A program made the translations under genes and the position numbers. From Oncomelania hupensis (Eukaryota > Mollusca > Gastropoda > Littorinimorpha > Pomatiopsidae), in the NCBI GenBank assembly GCA_036898135.1, contig CM072516.1:67567596-67631595 (forward strand): a stretch of 64,000 nucleotides of DNA, given 5' to 3'. Position 1 is the first letter of the stretch. Each line of letters begins with the position of its first letter. The notes below the pieces were generated by a model that worked only from the letters and a program-made list of their open reading frames with translations, made no database searches and had not been told where the DNA came from. Positions 8,602 through 20,419 of the stretch are shown here, piece after piece.

Positions 8602-9345
8602 AACTGGTTCAGAACAACAATTGGCGTGCATCAAGGATGCCTACTCTCTTCAACACTCTTTCACATCTTCATAGAGCGCATCATGTCATAGGCCCTTGCA
8701 GATCACGAAGGCAGTGTCAGCATAGGGTGCAGAGCAATCTCCAATCTATTTTTTGCGGATGACATTGATGGATTGGCTGGAGAGGAACAGGAACTTGAAT
8801 AGCTGGTACAGAGGCTTGATCGACATCACCTCCAGAGCCTATGGAATGGAAATAAGTGCAAAGAAGACCAAAGTGATCAACAACACCAATGGCATCAAAA
8901 TGGACATCAAAGTCCAAGGCCAATCCCTCAACACAGTGCATAGCTTCAAATATTCAGGAGCCATTATATCAGGCAATGAATCCCGACAGGAAATCCTCTC
9001 CAGGATTGCACAAACAACTGTTGTCCTGACAAGGTTCAAGCCCATTTGGAAAGACAGGACCATCAGTATACATTCCAAGGTAAGGCTGCTGCGCTCCCTT
9101 GTCATCTCCATCTTCCTGTACGCTTGCGAAACATGGACCCTGCAGACCTGCAACGAAGAAGACAAAGCATGGAGATGAGGTGCTATAGAAGACTTCTGGA
9201 CATTTCCTATGCCAAGCACATCACCAACAACGAAGTCCGACAGACTATCACACAAGCCATTGGACAACACGATGACATGCTCACAGTGATGAAGAAACGG
9301 AAACTCCGATGGTATGAACACGTCACCAGAGCATCAGGCCTGGAG
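8602..9345 (+). pseudogene. RTE-type LINE copy A, RT fragment, right part
   Basis: Continues RTE copy A after the Ty3 insertion. AACTG 8602-8606 repeats 3060-3064. Broken frames encode the region after the RT active site: a DDIDGLAGEEQEL-like block, the segment YGMEISAKKTK, and the C-terminal YACETWTL and RWYEHVTRA blocks. It lacks the usual RTE 3' end (the TAGGA-rich tail seen in other copies) and stops near 9345 before a GA repeat. Confidence 0.85.
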
Positions 9346-9393
9346 ATGTGCGTCAAAGAGAATGCGTGTGTGTGCGGGTGAAGGGGGGAGGTG

Positions 9394-9396
<3 letters not shown>

Positions 9397-9437
<41 letters not shown>
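9397..9437. repeat. (GA)n microsatellite
   Basis: About twenty perfect GA units right after the end of RTE copy A. Confidence 0.9.
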
Positions 9438-9439
<2 letters not shown>

Positions 9440-9683
9440 TAAAACTGTAATTTTATTTTTAAAAGCCGAAGGAATGAAGGAGAGGGGGAGGGCAGGATGT
9501 GCTTGAGTACAAGAGAAAGAGGGATTTTTCTTTTCTTTTGAAAAGTCTTCTGCGAAACAGTGGTGAATGGGGTGCGGAGAGGGATGGATGGTGGCATAAA
9601 AGCATAAAATAAAAGAATGTAAAGTTGGATTGAGTATAGGCACAGAGAGGGGTCTGAATTTTGAGGTAGAAAAAGGACAAGCA

Positions 9684-10250
9684 GAGAACTTAACTTTAAA
9701 ACAATATGTCCAATTTCGAAAGGCTGATGGAAAAGTTTGTGATACTGGGGAAGCGAAAAAAGTAACCAGACCACTTGACTTTTACAACAATGTGTGTTCC
9801 AGTGCGATGTTTCAAATGGGGAGAAATACAGACATTAATACAAACGGGGTAGGGGTAATTTGACCAAAGATGCAAATCAGAGTACTTGACTTTAAAACAA
9901 TTTGTGATATTAAAAAGGACGCAAGGCTACAGGTAACGGGAACACGTTGAGATATGTTGGACTTTGGGAAAAACAACAGACTACTTGACTGTACAACACT
10001 GTAGAAAAATAACGGTATACTGGTCAACATGTTTAAAACTCCGCTAACATTTGTGCCGCTGCTTTCAGGCAAAGACGATATTAGAATACTTGATTTCACG
10101 ACCGACGGTGTGTAGAGAAAAACAAATTTGGTCGATGAAGTTGAACGTAACAGAAATATATAGCCTTTTTTTATATGGGTATAAAACCTTTGGGAGGTCG
10201 GGAGAAAACTCAGCCAACTGAACTTCTAAGACAATGTGTAGAAGCATAAC
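9684..10250. repeat. Degenerate tandem repeat, period about 90-130 bp
   Basis: A motif of the form CAGA-TACTTGACTTTAAAACAAT-TGT recurs at about 9684, 9767, 9878, 9978, 10081 and 10212, often followed by an A-rich GTAACGG-like segment. Copies are strongly diverged and encode nothing recognisable. Confidence 0.6.
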
Positions 10251-11519
10251 GGAATTAAGAGTTTGAAGTCAAGTTGTGTAGTCCGTAAAACGTTAACAGA
10301 AAATAAAGATCTTGTTATTTAAGAGAAGTGTGCAATAGTAAAATTACTTACTGTTATTTCTGACTTCTTAGTTGAGGACTATGTCGCACAGACAAAAAAA
10401 ATGTGGTGCGCACAAGTTTAGTCATGTTAGTCACGAGCAGATGGCAGTAGAAATGGGAGTAATTATTTTCTTAACTTCATGATTTATAAAAAAAATGGTT
10501 CTAAACTAGCACTCATACAACTATAGCAGTTACTTCCCATAGTCTCCTGCGCCAGACTACAGTATAATGCATACAAAATAGCTGAGACTCTTTCTCTCTC
10601 GTTCTCTCTCTCTGTTCTCTCAGCTTAGCTCTAAAGTCTAATGTATTATCGCAATGTCAAGGTAGGTCTACATAACTGCATGGCTAATGAACGGGGGAGG
10701 AGATAGATATTTTAAAATTGGCATGAATTTAATATGTTTGTATAATATTAATGTTAACATGACATGCGCTGCAATTCCAATTATAGTTCTGGCCGTTAAT
10801 GAAAGAGGCCGGGCTATCTTTGAAATTAGCATCGGTGAATTTGACATGTTACAATATAAATGCGAATACAACGTCTGCGGCAATTTAAAAGCCTCTGCTC
10901 ATTCAAAAGAGATGGCGTTAAGAGATTATTTGCGTTCTTTGACACGTTTTGGCGCCAATATGGGACTGTGCATTATACACCCAGTGTGTTCAGACTGTAT
11001 CCTGTTTCAGATTCATTTGTCTCTCATTTCATAATAGAAACATATGTACGTAGAGTGTAAAAGAGTTATATTCTTTTTACTTTATGTCTTTCTGTGTTTT
11101 TACCCCCACACTCAAACATTTGATTTTTTGACACTTTATTGTCACTTTTTATCGGGACATTTTGGGCCGTCTCCCCAAGCAATACAGTCACCATACACAT
11201 GGTCTATATTTTCAAATATAAAACACCTACAGAATACCAACTCTCAAGGAACCACACACTGCCGTCTGTTGATTTACACACAAAAGGGTAACAATTATAA
11301 ATAGAGAAAGGAATAAAACTAAGAAGAATATGACGTATGCACCTTAGTTGTTGTTGCTTTTTAAAAAAATCTATACGAACTGCAATTGTGTGTGATGTTC
11401 TGATGATGTTTGATACTAGAAGCCTGTATATTTGCAGCAGGCTAATGTTTACAAACGAAACACCTATAATTATGCCAGGTCTTCTTGCTGATGTTTTTAT
11501 TTTTACCTTTATCATTATC
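10251..11519. other. No gene seen; weak internal repeat
   Basis: A short TC run lies at 10590-10620. Two weakly similar segments of about 75 bp, at 10707 and 10817, sit inside a 115-codon frame that shows no recognisable domain, so I do not call it a gene. Confidence 0.55.
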
Positions 11520-11819
11520 AGCCTTTACTCGTGAATTTCGGCTGTGGCCAACTGCCTGGTGAGGACTGGGCGCCCCTCCCCCCCCCCCAGGTCTTTCTTG
11601 CCCAAGACATACAAGACTTAAATTTAAAAAAACAAAAAAAAACGCTCACTCCGTACCGGATCGGTCGTAGCCCTGGTCACCAAGTACAGCGTCCTACCGT
11701 TGGCCACAAGGACGGAGGTGATAAGTGGGATACTGATTGACAACTTGGCAAACTCCGCACGAGAGACAACGTCGTAATAGAGACCTGGACCCTAATTAGA
11801 GGAACTGGTCCAAGAGCTG

Positions 11820-12720
11820 GACCACTATCGATGGAACATTTTAGATATCAGCGAACTGCGCTGGAAAGGCCGAGGTGAAACAAAGACCGATAAAGACCAC
11901 AAGCCTAATTTCCGCGGGAGAGATGACAGGTACGAACACGGCGTTGGATTTTTGGTTTACACAGACATTCTGGCCACTGTCATGGGTTGCCACACAGTCT
12001 GCAGTAGACTCAATTACCATCCGTCTTATAGCAGCCAACCCCTTTCAACATCACCATCAACCAGGCCTACGCCCCAACCTCAGACTATTACGACAGCGAA
12101 GTCGAGGATTTCTATGAACATCTGCCGGATGTCCTTGACCCAGTAACGAGGAAGGACAGAGTCATAGTGCAAGGAGACTGGAATGCCATGTTTGGCCAAT
12201 ATGCTAACCACAACTAGGGAGACACATGTGGACCGCCCTGCAACAACGAGACAAATGACAGAGGTCTGATATTCTTGGAATTTGCCAAATACAACAATCT
12301 GATACTGGCAAACACGCTTGGTCTCCACAACAAATCCAGACGATCCAGACCCTGCACAATCCCAGCTGGGAGCAACACAACCCGATTGACTACATCGTGG
12401 TTAAGAAACGCTTCAGATCAAGAGTCAACATTGGCAAGACACGTACTTTTCCAGAAGCAGACATCGGATGTGACCAAGATCTTATGTTGATGCCTTTCCG
12501 GATCCACTTGAAGAGAGTGAACAAAGCAAAGTGCATTAGGCTGAAGTTCGACCTGGACAAACTGCAAGACCCTGAGGTGACAGAAATATTCCAAGCCACA
12601 ATTGTAGGGAAATTTGCAGTACTGCTCATTTTTGGAGCTAGTGAAATAGATGTCAACACCATGACCACCACCTTCAAATCAGCTGTGACATATGCCGTCA
12701 CTGAGGTCTTTGGCAAGCAC
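11820..12720 (+). pseudogene. RTE copy B, APE-type endonuclease remnant
   Basis: Frame-shifted fragments preserve the endonuclease order: WNILDISELRWKG, YEHGVGFLVYTD, the QAYAPTSDYDSEVEDFYEHL-like block, a GDWN block (VQGDWNAMFG), FAKYNNLILANTLG and RTFPEADIG. In intact relatives these build the DNA-nicking domain that starts target-primed reverse transcription. Several frame changes make this copy inactive. Confidence 0.82.
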
Positions 12721-13099
12721 CGCCCAAATAATAAACCGTGGATTAAACCTGGATTTTTTGGACTTGTGTAATAAACAGAGACAGGTATAAATGAAAAAGA
12801 ACACCTTACAGGGAGCGGATGCCTACCGAAAAATCAAAAATGACACCTGAAAAGGCATGCGCACAGCAAAGGAGAACTGCCAGGAAATAGAGAACACTCT
12901 GAACAAGAACAACAGCAATAAGACCTATAAGACTGTGAAGCGGCTGACAGGTGTTAAACATCCCGAGATCTTCACGATCCAAAGCAAGGCTGGCCGTTGC
13001 CTTCCAGAAGAGCAAGAAAGTCTTGGATGGATGGACAGAGTACTGCCCTGACCTTTACAACCACACACCAAACGGTTCTAGCATGTACCCAATACAGAG

Positions 13100-13920
13100 A
13101 AGAAGAAGAAATCCTCCCAATTCTCCGAGAAGAAGTTGAGGCAGCAGTGCAATCACTAAAGAAGGGGAAGTCAGTGGGAGTGGACAACATACCCACAGAA
13201 TTGCTTCAGGGCAGGAGGAAAAGCGATGATTGCCCTCACCATTCTCGGTAACAAGATTTGGCAGAGTGGGGAGAAACCTACACCATGGACCCAGTCGCTT
13301 GTCATCGCTCTTCCCAAAAAGGGTAACCTTCATGAGTGTCAAAACTATCCCACAATCAGCCTCATCAGCCATCACAGCAAGGTTTTCGTGAAAATACTAC
13401 TCAATATGGTTAAACCCCAAGCTGAATAAACCATAGCTGAAGAACAAGCAGGATTCTAGGTGAAATACCCCTGAGCAGATTTTCAACCTAAGAATAATCT
13501 GCAAGAAATACCTACAGCACCAACAACATCTACACCATGTGTACACCATGTGTTTATAGACTTCAAGAAAGCGTTTGACCGAGTCTGGCATGCAGCTCAT
13601 TCGAAACCATGAGAGTTTATAACATCAGCCCTAACATTATTGAAGTCATTAAATGCCTGTATGACAAGGCTACAAGTGCAGTCCTCCTCTACAGCGCCAT
13701 CGATTAATGGTTCAGAACAACAATCAGCATGCCTCAAAGATGCATATTCTCTCCAATGCTTTTCAACATCTATCTGGAGCGCATCATGTCAGATGCCCTT
13801 GTAGATCATGAAGGCACAGTCAGCATAGGGGGTAGAAAAATCTTCAACCTCCGTTTTGCGGATAACATTGATGGATTGGCTGGAGAGGACAAGAACTTGA
13901 ACAGCTGGTACAGAACTTGA
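13100..13920 (+). pseudogene. RTE copy B, reverse transcriptase remnant
   Basis: Fragments in different frames include KKGKSVGVDNIPTELLQ, QSLVIALPKKGNLHECQNY, ISLISHHSKV, DFKKAFDRVWHAA, RCIFSPMLFNIYLERIM and FADNIDGLAGE. The aspartate pair of the active site (FADD in relatives) reads FADN here. Multiple frameshifts and stops are present. Confidence 0.85.
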
Positions 13921-14495
13921 CATCACTTCCAGAGCCTTTCGAATGGAAATAAGTGCAGAGAAGACCAAAATGATAACCAACAACTCCATTGGCATTAACA
14001 CGAACATCAAAGTTCAAGGCCAATCCCTCAACACGGTGCACAGCTTGAAATATTTAGGAGCAAATGTATCAGACAATGGGTCCCGACAGGAAGTCCTCTT
14101 CAGGATAGCACAAACAACTGCTGCCCTGACAAGGTTGAGGTCTATTTGGAAAGACAAGACCGTCAGTCTCAAAGTCTCCAGTCTCAGACCATCACTCCAA
14201 GGTAAGTTTGCTGCGCTCCCTTATCATCTCCATCTTCCTATACGTTTTCCAAACATGGGCCATAGCAGTCCACCTACAACGAAGAATACAAAGCATGGGG
14301 ATGAGGTGCTACAGAAGACTTCTGAGCATTTCCGTTACCAAGCACATCACCAACGACGAAGTCCGACAGACCATCACAGAAACAATTGGACAACACGATG
14401 ATATGCTCACTACTGTCTCTAGAAACAGAAATTCCGATTGCATGGCCATTCACCAGAGCATCAGGTCTTGCAAAGACCATCCTGCGAGGTATGGT

Positions 14496-14640
14496 GCAAG
14501 GAGGCAGAAGAAGAGGGAGACAAAAAAGAGAGGGGAGGACAACATTCGAGAACGGACTGGCTTGACATTGCAAGGAGGCAGAAGAAGAGGGAGACAAAAA
14601 AGAGAGGGGAGGACAACATTCGAGTACGGACTGGCTTGAC
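14496..14640 (+). repeat. 74-bp tandem duplication inside RTE copy B
   Basis: The block starting GCAAGGAGGCAGAAGAAGAG occurs at 14496 and 14570 with almost no difference. It duplicates the segment coding for the basic C-terminal tail. Confidence 0.9.
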
Positions 14641-14817
14641 ACTGAGCGAAGCCATCAGGGTTGCTGAGGATAGAGAAAGATGGAGTACGAAGGTTAAACG
14701 ATTATATGTGGTTCCCCAGCGACTTTCGAGTTATGGGATAGGATAGAATAAAATTTTGAGCCTTTGTAATCCTAATTATTCTTTTACTTTTCTTCTTACC
14801 ATCCCCCATCCCTGAGC

Positions 14818-14893
14818 CTCTTCTTCTTCTTCTTCTTCTTCTTCTTCTTCTTCTTCTTCTTCTTCTTCTTCTTCTTCTTCTTCTTCTTCTTCA
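14818..14893. repeat. (TTC)n microsatellite
   Basis: About 25 perfect TTC units. Confidence 0.92.
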
Positions 14894-14934
14894 TGGTGAT
14901 GTGGTAAATATAAGAACACACACAGAAGAACAGG

Positions 14935-14958
14935 AACACACACACACAGACACACACA

Positions 14959-14990
<32 letters not shown>
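14935..14990. repeat. (CA)n microsatellite
   Basis: CA repeats with a few substitutions. They lie about 50 bp upstream of the splice acceptor of the host gene, within its upstream intron. Confidence 0.9.
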
Positions 14991-15063
14991 ACTTTAAAAA
15001 AATGTATCTGAATGCTATTTCCGGTCTTTGCTTGTTGCAGGTCTGATTCTCAAATAAAGAAAG

Positions 15064-17401
15064 ATGGATAATTTAAGCGAGCTCCGCATCCCCACAGACC
15101 GTGTACCTCCAGAGATCCTCTCCATGCTGAGGGAGATCGGCCTCAAGGAGCAACTTGGATCCTCCACATCCACATCAGCAGCGTCGTCGTTGTCGTTGTC
15201 GTCGTTGTCGCAATCGGCACAGACAATATCAGTGAACTCTAGAAATCACGACGAAGTTGACAATTTCGGTATCACCAACGTGTCCTCCTCCTCAGTCGTG
15301 CATGTCATCCACGGAGATGTGACGCCACGATGTAAGAGCGCGCATGCACCGCAAGAAAGTGACGTAGTGAGCGTGTTCGCTAAAGGGAGGTCAACTCCTC
15401 CCAAAGAGTTTTCTCCTTTCCCTCAGCAAAATCCTTTCAAGTTTACACGGCTAGAGAGGTCTCAGACACAAGACAGTGAGGTGGTCAGCTTGTTTACTGC
15501 AAGACAATGTACAACGCCCACCAAAGATAGTGCCGGTCACTCCCAGTCAAGTCCACAACCAGGTTTTGCTTCTCAGCTGTCCCCCAACCAGCAGTATTTC
15601 CGCGACTACCGCAACGTTTTGACGTCGACTCCCAGCTCGCAACAGTCCACCCCGCTCAAAACAATCTCAGGCTTTGACGAAGACGAAGAGGACCAGCGTC
15701 CTCCGCCAAATGTCAATCCCACAAAATCCACCAACAGACCAGAATCCTGCAAAAGTCCGTCCATGTGTTCAGAGTCCACATCTTCTCTGATGCCGCCTAC
15801 CACCCCCTCATCTCCTCATTCCATCCGCTCACGATCTCCCATGTCCCAGTCCGCCTCTTGTTCGAACGTGTCTTCACACCCCGACGACGAATGTGTTGTT
15901 CGGGTGTTTCCGCCAAGGTCTGTCACTCCGACGCCGGAAACCTCGGGCCAGCAGATGCTGACTCCTCCCGAAACTCCGGAGAGCGAAGGCAGCAAATGCC
16001 GACAGACTGTAGCTGAGGTGTTTACCTTCGACGAACTTACCTGTGCCAAAGAGAGATTTCGCCAGAACTGCGAGCAGCTACGGCTTATACAACAAGATCA
16101 GTTTGAGCCTCAGTACCATACACCCCCAAAGCGCAATGCGTCCTCCACCCCTCGACCTATCTATCCAGCCCTTCCACGCCGTCCTACCGCCGTCAGGAGG
16201 TTCCTCGGTCCCCATCATTTTTGCCCCCGTCCTCCCGTCGTGTCTCGCCTGTGGACCCGCGGGGGTTCGACCGGTTCGAAGGGTCTTCAGGTATATCCTC
16301 CCCACAGTCAAAGAAGAAAGACATGCCGGGCTCGCCAGCCCCTAATCATCAACAGCAGGCGTCCACATCTCAGCGCTTATCCCTGGAAGACTACGGCACT
16401 CAACCCAGACGCGACTCGCTGTCGCCCAAGATCCCTAAGAAGCGGCTGGACTTTGAAGAAGACAGAGACTGTAGCGGTGGGTCGTCCAGCGTTGTTTCGG
16501 GCGTTTCACCACAGCAGCCCCAAACGCCCAGATCATTGCAGAGGAGTTATGAAACTGGCACTAGTCCTTACAGTCCAAGACCCGGATCCTCGTCATCGGC
16601 CTCTGACTCCGTGTTCATGTTCCCTGCCTGCGGCGGTCCCCGTGCCCCTCCCAATACCCCCAGCAAGGCGGCGTCGTACCCAGGCATAGCAGACTTCCTG
16701 GACCGGATGGCGTCGCTGGCGGCGCGGCATGGTGGATTGGATGTAGATGGGGATGACGACCGTGCATCCGTATACGGCGCCACAAACCGCTCCCTGTCGT
16801 ACGATTCCGGTATCGATTTCCAGACCCGCATGGCACTGCTCACCGGCCGATACACCATCAAAAGAAAAAGACCAGGTGAGTTAAATAAAACCATTGACAA
16901 TGTCTTTCTCGGCCTGTTCGTCATTATTATCCTCAGTATGTTCAGTAGCATTATCATTATTATGTGTGTAAGCAAAGATTTAGAGGAATATAACCATTGA
17001 TTTATGAGATCAATGAAGAGGTTTATATACACAATGATTAATAAAGTTAAATAAACAGATTGAAACAGCGCCGTGCAGAAAAATCAACAGTGATAACATT
17101 CTACCCACTTTTTAACGTAACAATGTAGTTTTAAATTATTCGTCCTCTGTTGTTTGCAGATGACGAAACGGAAGCGGCTCAGTGCACATGCTCTGTCATG
17201 AGGCAAGACTTCCTGCAAATGGCGGAGAATGCTTTCAGGAAGGTGAGAAGAAGAGACTCGTCACCACAAGACTTTGATCGTTTTACAAACGAGCTGCTAC
17301 AGACTAACGAGATCCTAAGAGAGTCCATGGAACTTATGAAACACATACGAGACATTTGTGACCACAGGGTTCTCAACGACTCCTGGAGGCCTCGTTGGTA
17401 A
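15064..17401 (+). CDS. Unrecognised Ser/Pro-rich protein, two coding exons
   Basis: I do not recognise the family. The ATG at 15064 is the first Met after an in-frame TAA (15055-15057). The product, about 680 residues, joins 15064-16875 to 17160-17401 in phase (split Asp codon G|AT). The N-terminal two thirds is low complexity, rich in Ser, Pro, Thr and Gln, with many SP/TP sites. Four spaced copies of a VV-x-(V/L)-(F/I)...TP motif are present. An acidic stretch (DEDEEDQ) and basic clusters (PKIPKKR; KRKRP) suggest a regulated, possibly nuclear protein. The last exon encodes a helical segment (FLQMAENAFRKVRRR, NELLQTNEILRESMELM). Sequence after about 16260 makes sense only in the frame two bases on from the start frame, so a 1-bp deletion or sequence error lies within 16107-16260. 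Confidence 0.7.
16876..17159 (+). other. 284-bp intron whose readthrough encodes a hydrophobic tail
   Basis: Consensus donor GTGAGT and acceptor TGTTTGCAG with the phase preserved. If retained, the upstream frame runs on for about 41 codons to TGA 16998-17000. It encodes a stretch of about 22 mostly aliphatic residues (FLGLFVIIILSMFSSIIIIM) and a short polar end. Confidence 0.8.
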
Positions 17402-18518
17402 TTGGTGAAAGTTGACAGAAATGTCGGGAATAAACAATTATGATTGCAGACTGAAACCGCCTATTCAATTGAAAAGTTGACAAAATTTGAATTAAATTCA
17501 AATGATGATATACAAAAATTATGTTTCTACGCCTTTCCTCCGTCCAGTTCATCGTTACATAGAGTCTGAAGGGCGAGACGTTAAACTTCACAACAGTTCA
17601 TATTAATTTTACATTCCCTGTTTTCGACATCATCGGGATTAGAGAAAGTCCAGAGACTTGCACGTTGATTGTGGAATCAATCTAAACTGTGATGGCCGCA
17701 GCAGACAAAGCGACAATATTTATTGCAATGCAAAATAACCCAAGACTATAGACTGATTGCTAATCACACTGCAGGACAGAATTCAGACTGTTGCCTATCA
17801 TGAAGTCGTGAATGCAAGAAATGACCAGACTTCATGTTTGTGCACAAAGAATCGGTCTTTCCGTCTGTTGTTCTTTTTGCTGGTTGATATTCAAAACTAT
17901 ATGTTTTATCATTATATTGGATTGTGGGAAGAGATGGGCCATACTTCATGATTCACACTTCGTAGCTGAGACAACGCTGTGTGTTCATGACTGACTTTCG
18001 TGTATTTGTTGAAATGGCGGCTAGACAACTAGCGATATTGTATTGTTTAATTTATTTCATCTGAAATTCTATATTTTTGAGAATATTTATTCATAATTTG
18101 TTGTGCATCTATATACATTTGCTGATTTGTATGCAACTTTCTTTTTTTCTAAATCTATGTATTGCTTGTTTGTTACTAATAATTTATTCTTGCATTTTCG
18201 TTGTTTCCTTGTGCATGTTGGCCCCATGACTGATGGAGTCAGTTGTAAATAGCTGTATATTACAATTAAGAATATCAATGGTGTGTAGGTGTAATTTGAT
18301 TTGTGTTAATTAATGTATTAATGTTGTTCTTATGTACAATAACAACAGTACATGTACACCTAAATCATATTTATAATATGATTGATGCCCTGACAAGCCG
18401 TCCGAAATAATGCACCATAATCATGTACAATATAATTTAATCGTGTATTTGTTAGTATCCTATATTGTAACAATTAGTGTGTGTTTTTAATGTTATCTTA
18501 AATCGTTTTAAATCTTTA
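17402..18518 (+). other. Probable 3' UTR of the host gene
   Basis: AT-rich, no long frame, following the stop of the last exon and ending at AATAAA 18519. TGTA-rich segments occur near 18300-18480. Confidence 0.6.
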
Positions 18519-18524
18519 AATAAA
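18519..18524 (+). terminator. Polyadenylation signal AATAAA
   Basis: Canonical hexamer about 1.1 kb past the stop. A second one at about 18731 is an alternative. Confidence 0.55.
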
Positions 18525-18867
18525 AGCAGGTGGTATTTTCTTGACTCAAGAAAGATTTCAAAATGTGTGGTATTTTGTTTATAAATTCAAACATATCTGG
18601 TTTTGCTCATGGAGATTTGAAACTTAAAACATCAGCACAACCAACCTTGTAAACATTGTTGAATATTTATGATCAGTACTTATTTATGTGTTAGATTGTT
18701 TATTTGACGACTAATATATGGACCAGATGTAAAATAAAACACGATCGTTCGTGATGATTACCAGACGTGTGGTCGTCGATTTTAAACCTAACACAGTTTA
18801 AATCTGATGGGTCAAGTTTGATATTACATTTTGTTTCAAGGTTTGCAATTCGCCAGCTTCTACCATA

Positions 18868-19115
18868 CAGTTTGTAACAGGATTTATGAATGGTCAGTTT
18901 CTATGTTACAATTTGTAACAGGGTTCGTGAATCTTCTCACTCCAACCTTGCAGTTTGTAGCAGCTTTGTGATTGGTCAGTACTCGCCTCGCAGTTTGTAA
19001 CAAGATTTGTGATTGGTCACCTGTGATCTAACAGTTAACTAACCTTGCAGTTTGTGACAAGATTTGTGATTGATCACCTGCGACCTGACAGTTTGTAATA
19101 GGGTTTGTGATTGAC
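18868..19115. repeat. Degenerate tandem repeat, unit about 40-57 bp, six copies
   Basis: CAGTTTGTAACA(A/G)GATTTGTGATTGGTCA-like units begin at about 18868, 18910, 18951, 18990, 19048 and 19090. Most contain GATTGGTCA, a CCAAT-type core on the opposite strand. Confidence 0.75.
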
Positions 19116-19125
19116 TTTTAATGAT

Positions 19126-20419
19126 GTTACAGTTTCTCTTGTTACAATTGTTTCCTAACCGTTAATGTCCCTAAGATCTTTGTTACCAACTTTCCTAAAC
19201 GAGTCAAATCAATCTTACAAGTGATAAAACTATACTTAAGTGACTGTAATGTTGCTATTGATGTATTTGGCTGTGAATAGAATTAATATATTTTCCCGGG
19301 TTGCTGCATAATCAAACAGCATTCCTGTATTTTTTTTTCAGAGTACTTAGTAGTAAAAGATAACAAGAGTTTAAAAAAATCCTATGTAGAGATGACATAA
19401 TTGTTTCGAATACAGTACGAACAATGTAATATGTTGCAAATTTTAATATGAAATATTGGATTTTCCACAACAATATAATCCTGCATAATGTTAAACTATA
19501 GTGGCTGAATCTTAAGAGCTTTTCGTACAGACGCTTACTATGGAAGGTGAAATGCGGACGTTATACCCGTCATCCACTAGGCTCGCCTCTCGTACCACTC
19601 TCGCAAGGTGCTCAGCGCGCACTCTTGGGGTGAAGTCAAGGGCGAGCACTCTGTTTACAAATCGTAATGGCGGAGACGATTAGAGTAGCGGGTCTTTATC
19701 AGCCAAGAATGGCGCATGCACATAAGGAGTATCCAGGGACATGATGCAGGGATTTATTTAGAAAGTTCAAGCTGAAACGTGCCTCGGCTCGTGTGTAGTA
19801 GTACTCTGTATGAATCAGACGTAGATAAAGAAAATAATGGGAAAGATTTCAAGGAGCATTGTTTTTATCATAAATATGATACACAAAGAATGTAATAGTT
19901 AGGTTTAAAAAAAACAAAGCTTAGAATTATAAGTTATACACACACACACATATTTATATACACACACACACACTTTCTCACTCACCAGCGCAAACAGGAA
20001 GGCAAAACTAATCTTCTCAAGCAGATCATCTGATTGTACTGTTTTGCCGCCTGAAACAACTGATGAAAAGCTTAGTACTAATTACTATGGGGACAGAGAG
20101 AAACAGTAAAGTTATAAATGGGTAAGGAGGGAGAAAGACTAGACGTTAAGTTTTGGCTGAAGAAGTTACAAGTTGTTTGCATACAATGGGACGGTGCTGA
20201 GACGGCACCTTAGGGAGTGCACCTCTTAACGTCCTCTTGAAACGAGAAGTATGAAGATTTACCGTGGACCTTCTATGAAACCCAGTGCAAACAATCTTGT
20301 CGTTTTCTCTTGTACCTCGTTATTACAACTGCTGGGCTTGGACAAGAGATAATAAATCATTACTGTTTTAGAGTGAAGGATGACGAACTAGCCGTAGTTC
20401 TGAGAAAGCCTATATACCT
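19126..20419. other. No gene seen; short CA runs
   Basis: Holds CA repeats at about 19936-19975 and otherwise unique AT-rich sequence without a supported frame. Confidence 0.55.

Larger units (their letters stand above)
11527..14758 (+). mobile_element. RTE-type LINE copy B, nearly full length, decayed
   Basis: 3.23 kb, close to the usual length of RTE elements, flanked by a 7-bp direct repeat AGCCTTT (11520-11526 and 14759-14765). The 5' region (GTGAATTTCGGCTGTGGCC) matches that of RTE copy C at 26366. Endonuclease homology at about 11820-12720 and RT homology at about 13100-13920 are spread over all three frames with many stops. The 3' end carries GGATAGGATAG like the other copies. A C-run and an A-rich tract interrupt the 5' part near 11580-11645. 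No intact protein remains. Confidence 0.85.
15041..18524 (+). other. Host gene transcript unit, partial (5' exon outside or unseen)
   Basis: A pyrimidine-rich tract ending TTGCTTGTTGCAG gives a 3' splice site at 15040, so at least one 5' exon lies upstream. Exon 15041-16875 ends at ACCAG before GTGAGT. Intron 16876-17159 ends in TGTTTGCAG. The last exon starts at 17160, with stop TAA 17399-17401. An AATAAA at 18519-18524 and another near 18731 would give a 3' UTR of 1.1-1.3 kb. Confidence 0.75.

Noticed and set aside
10687..11034. 115-codon open frame
   Set aside because: No recognisable domain, overlaps weak internal repeats, and lies in an AT-rich non-coding stretch.
16260..16689. Continuation of the first host-gene frame to a stop at 16689
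   Set aside because: Its composition (Arg/Pro/His-rich, no pattern) is typical of a wrong frame, while the alternative frame gives SP-rich sequence that splices in phase to the last exon.
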